Shown: positions 6,355 to 7,487 of the stretch, piece by piece
Numbering within the stretch: the stretch's first letter is position 1
Layout: every line of letters starts with the position of its first letter
NCBI GenBank assembly: GCA_021786335.1
Contig: JAJYNM010000013.1
Location: 1 to 7,487, forward strand
Source: an archaeon
Lineage (GTDB): Archaea; Thermoproteota; Nitrososphaeria; Nitrososphaerales; UBA183
Direction of reading: 5' to 3'
DNA length: 7,487 nucleotides
The notes under the pieces: model-generated
What the model was told of the DNA's origin: nothing
Databases searched by the model: none
The model's input: only the letters and a program-made list of their open reading frames with translations
Program-made: the position numbers and the translations under genes

Positions 6355-6373
6355 GGAGCTTAGGCTCGCAGAG
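6355..6373 (+). other. tRNA intron 2 (variable loop, 19 nt, bulge-helix-bulge)
   Basis: The central helix is exon CTGT (6349-6352) with intron GCAG (6368-6371), four pairs with one U-G. The bulges are AG|G (6353-6355) and AG|G (6372-6374). The inner helix is GAGC (6356-6359) with GCTC (6364-6367), closed by tetraloop TTAG. This is a complete minimal BHB between tRNA positions 45 and 46. The trinucleotide AGG is repeated at both ends, so the boundary could shift by up to three bases without changing the product; the BHB fold selects this register. Confidence 0.85.
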
Positions 6374-6438
6374 GTCGTGGGTTCAAATCCCACCGGGCCC
6401 GTTAACCATCTTCCGTTATAGCCGGGGTCCAAATGTAC

Positions 6439-6446
6439 GTCTTTTG
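6439..6446 (+). terminator. Possible short T-tract terminator after the tRNA
   Basis: GTCTTTTG lies about 40 bases past the tRNA end and contains the only T run nearby. Archaeal RNA polymerase can stop at such tracts, but four T is weak. Confidence 0.3.
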
Positions 6447-6463
6447 AGAGCCACAAATCGAGG

Positions 6464-6765
6464 GTGCCGCGCTGGTACTACGTCGAGGAGCCGGTCTACC
6501 CGCCCGAGGCGGTCGCCTGGGGGGTGTTCACCCACCCCCACCCTGGACGCGGAGATAGTGGAGGTCGTGAGGGAGAACCCGGGGCTGACGGGGAGGGAGA
6601 TCGCGGCGAACCTGGGGAGGCAGCATCGCTAGGTTGAGTCCATGCTCTGGCGGTTCAGAAGCACGCCGGGGCAGGGGGGTCGAAGAGTATCACAGGGGCA
6701 TCAAACGGTGTTGTGGAGTGGAAACGTCCCAGGTGAGGGAGGCGGTCAAGCAGCTACCCACATAG
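6464..6765 (+). pseudogene. Broken gene with a winged-helix-like segment
   Basis: Three consecutive pieces in different frames have protein-like composition and codon use. From GTG 6464 the frame reads PRWYYVEEPVYPPEAVAWGVF. Near a C-rich run (about 6530-6545) the sense shifts to LDAEIVEVVRENPGLTGREI, a typical helix-turn-helix segment. That frame hits TAG at 6630-6632 and would continue as VESMLWRFRS. After a run of six G (about 6674-6679) it shifts again to EEYHRGIKRCCG..VREAVKQLPT, ending at TAG 6763-6765. Two frameshifts and one internal stop suggest decay of a DNA-binding protein of about 100 residues, perhaps a transcription factor. The homopolymer positions mean sequencing error could explain the shifts, but not the internal stop. 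Confidence 0.5.
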
Positions 6766-6908
6766 CCCTTTCGTTCAGGGCCTTCCTGCCCCTCGAATTC
6801 GAGAGGATCACGAACAGCGCAAGCCGGTACGAGTCGAAGATGTCAGTGGTGCGAGGAGCGATCAGCGCCTACCTCGCTCACCCAGTCCTCGCTCTGGCAA
6901 GCGTGTGA
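6642..6908 (+). CDS. Possible ribbon-helix-helix (CopG-like) remnant
   Basis: The frame encodes 88 residues. Only the second half (coded from about 6768) looks like protein: LSFRAFLPLEFERITNSASR followed by SVVRGAISAYL fits the strand-helix-helix pattern of CopG/Arc-type DNA-binding proteins, where the usual motif is SevvReAI..yl. The first 42 residues are rich in G, R and S, overlap the broken gene in another frame, and are probably not real. Stop TGA is at 6906-6908, and the same frame continues directly into the HNH reading frame. A short or damaged regulator is the best reading; confidence is low. Confidence 0.3.
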   Translation: MLWRFRSTPGQGGRRVSQGHQTVLWSGNVPGEGGGQAATHIALSFRAFLPLEFERITNSASRYESKMSVVRGAISAYLAHPVLALASV

Positions 6909-6959
6909 CCCTACGAGTATCGGATCAAATGGCAGGCCGAGTACCGACAGAAACTCAGG

Positions 6960-7196
6960 ATGCACGCGATGGAACTCTGTGGTGGTGCTCGTTGTGTACG
7001 ATGTGACTGCACCGATATGCTAACATTAGAAATTGATCATAAGAACGGTGGTGGTAAGAACTTAGTTGAAGGTAAAGGTATCGCGTTCTACAACGCGATC
7101 GTGGGTGGTAGGAGAAGCGCCGAAGACATCGATGTCCGTTGTCGCGTATGTAATATCGCAGACTTCGTCGAACGAACGCTTGGAACAACCTACTAA
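6960..7196 (+). CDS. Small HNH endonuclease-like protein
   Basis: The 78 residues hold the zinc-finger HNH pattern CVRC (12-15), EIDHKNGGGK (24-33) and RCRVCN (60-65). This matches the phage-type layout CxxC, IDHxNGGG, CxxCN, in which the IDH histidine is the general base and the cysteine pairs bind structural zinc. The 17 in-frame codons before the ATG (6909-6959, containing KWQAEYRQKLR) resemble the basic helix that usually precedes this domain, but a TGA at 6906-6908 precedes them and no alternative start codon is present. The start may therefore be lost, or the protein may really begin at 6960. Codon use (TTA, ACA, GAA, ATT, CAT) is much more AT-rich than in the neighbours, which suggests acquisition from a virus or other element. 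No partner gene is intact nearby. Confidence 0.65.
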   Translation: MHAMELCGGARCVRCDCTDMLTLEIDHKNGGGKNLVEGKGIAFYNAIVGGRRSAEDIDVRCRVCNIADFVERTLGTTY

Positions 7197-7278
7197 ATAA
7201 AACAACTTTCGAGCCATATACCGCATTGTGATTCTACTATGCTATCTGTTCCCTGACCAGTTGGGCTCTGACCTTCTA

Positions 7279-7290
7279 CAAAGAAAAAAC
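7279..7290 (-). terminator. T-rich terminator of the Lrp/AsnC-type gene
   Basis: On the minus strand, GTTTTTTCTTTG begins about six bases after the stop codon of the gene at 7296-7487. Such T tracts stop archaeal RNA polymerase without needing a hairpin. The rest of 7197-7295 shows no gene. Confidence 0.6.
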
Positions 7291-7295
7291 GGAGC

Positions 7296-7487
7296 CTAGG
7301 CCCAGATGGGCTTGTAGGCTAACAGCGTCTCGCTTGACTCTACGCCCTGCACTTCGGCAATCTTCGAAACTGAGGAAAGGATCTCTTCGTGGTTCTTTCC
7401 GTATACAGTCGCTACGATGTCGAATTCGCCCGGTACGACGGATGCATTGCGGATTTGTGGGTGCTGTTCCAGGGACTGGAGGACCTT
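7296..7487 (-). CDS. C-terminal part of an Lrp/AsnC-family regulator or RAM-domain protein (partial)
   Basis: The last 63 residues are present and the gene begins outside the window. The pattern VVPGEFDIVATVYGKNHEEI, then a helix (LSSVSKIAEVQGVESSETLL) and a final strand ending in KPIWA, is the ligand-binding RAM/AsnC domain fold (beta-alpha-beta-beta-alpha-beta). G-x-x-D-I at the strand start and GV-x-S-S-E-T after the helix are typical. In this family the domain makes dimers and octamers and binds amino acids. If an N-terminal helix-turn-helix is present outside the window the protein is a transcription regulator. Some archaeal members consist of the RAM domain alone, and this fragment cannot tell which. 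Confidence 0.85.
   Translation of the reverse strand, partial: KVLQSLEQHPQIRNASVVPGEFDIVATVYGKNHEEILSSVSKIAEVQGVESSETLLAYKPIWA

Larger units (their letters stand above)
6289..6401 (+). tRNA. tRNA-Arg (anticodon UCU) with two 19-nt introns
   Basis: The acceptor stem GGGCCCG (6289-6295) pairs perfectly with CGGGCCC (6394-6400), with discriminator G at 6401 and no encoded CCA. The T arm is GTGGG/CCCAC (6377-6381 and 6389-6393) around TTCAAAT. The anticodon arm is GCAGC (6336-6340), loop CTTCTAA (6341-6347) and GCTGT (6348-6352), giving anticodon TCT at 6343-6345, which reads AGA. The D stem is GCGC (6298-6301) with GCGT (6331-6334, one G-U). As written, the D-loop is 29 nt and the variable loop 24 nt, each 19 nt too long. 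Removing 6304-6322 and 6355-6373 gives D-loop AGTACGGATA and variable loop AGGTC, a fully standard 75-nt tRNA. U8, A9, A14, G15, G18, G19 and the UUC of the T-loop are in place. The gene is divergent from glmM with its own TATA box. Confidence 0.92.

Noticed and set aside
6289..6401. A class II tRNA (Ser/Leu type) with a long variable arm
   Set aside because: The anticodon TCT is for arginine, which is class I; the D-loop would remain 29 nt, and the long variable region fits a BHB intron exactly.
6289..6401. tRNA 3' end as an att site for the downstream element
   Set aside because: No second copy of the T-arm/acceptor sequence is present between 6402 and 7487.
6208..6456. A longer form of the glmM-like protein starting near 6456
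   Set aside because: The extra 83 codons read through the divergent tRNA gene and have no family similarity; ATG 6207 has a ribosome binding site and fits the family length.
1..7487. CRISPR arrays, inverted-repeat insertion sequences, rRNA genes
   Set aside because: I found no regularly spaced repeats, no transposase motifs with terminal repeats, and no rRNA-like sequence.

Overview
The window is about 7.5 kb of GC-rich, densely coding DNA that looks archaeal. The reasons are TATA-like boxes 25-30 nt upstream of start codons (including a near-leaderless gene), an archaeal-type ThiL, two archaeal-type alpha-D-phosphohexomutases, an Lrp/AsnC-like regulator, and above all a tRNA gene carrying two tiny introns with bulge-helix-bulge (BHB) folds. 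A TACK-group archaeon, perhaps of the Nitrososphaeria/Thaumarchaeota type, is my best guess. It rests on protein style, not on a search.

Layout, left to right. Bases 1-52 hold the last codons of an unidentified gene. An A-type iron-sulfur carrier (IscA/HesB family, 166-516, +) follows behind a clear TATA box. Next is a class II fumarase (563-1888, +, TTG start, short N-terminus). A minus-strand protein of unknown function (1917-2414) has a pattern resembling a worn-out zinc-peptidase site. A divergent promoter region leads to an alpha-D-phosphohexomutase (2565-3866, +), which is followed after one base by thiamine-monophosphate kinase thiL (3868-4830, +). A second phosphohexomutase of the GlmM/PMM type (4816-6207, -) runs tail-to-tail into thiL with a 15-bp overlap.

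Divergent from the second mutase is a tRNA-Arg(UCU) gene (6289-6401, +). It is readable as a normal 75-nt tRNA only if two introns of exactly 19 nt each are removed, one from the D-loop and one from the variable loop. Both fit the same minimal BHB architecture, with AG| on the exon side of each junction. This is the most interesting object in the window.

Downstream of the tRNA the character changes. There is a broken winged-helix-like reading frame (6464-6765), a possible ribbon-helix-helix fragment, and then an AT-richer patch with a small HNH nuclease-like gene (6960-7196). This looks like the remains of a mobile or viral insertion beside a tRNA gene. The window ends in the C-terminal half of an Lrp/AsnC-type regulator or RAM-domain protein on the minus strand (7296-7487), with a T-rich terminator after it.

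Functionally most of this is housekeeping: Fe-S cluster delivery, the TCA cycle, activated-sugar synthesis and thiamine diphosphate synthesis. I saw no defence system, CRISPR array or biosynthetic cluster.
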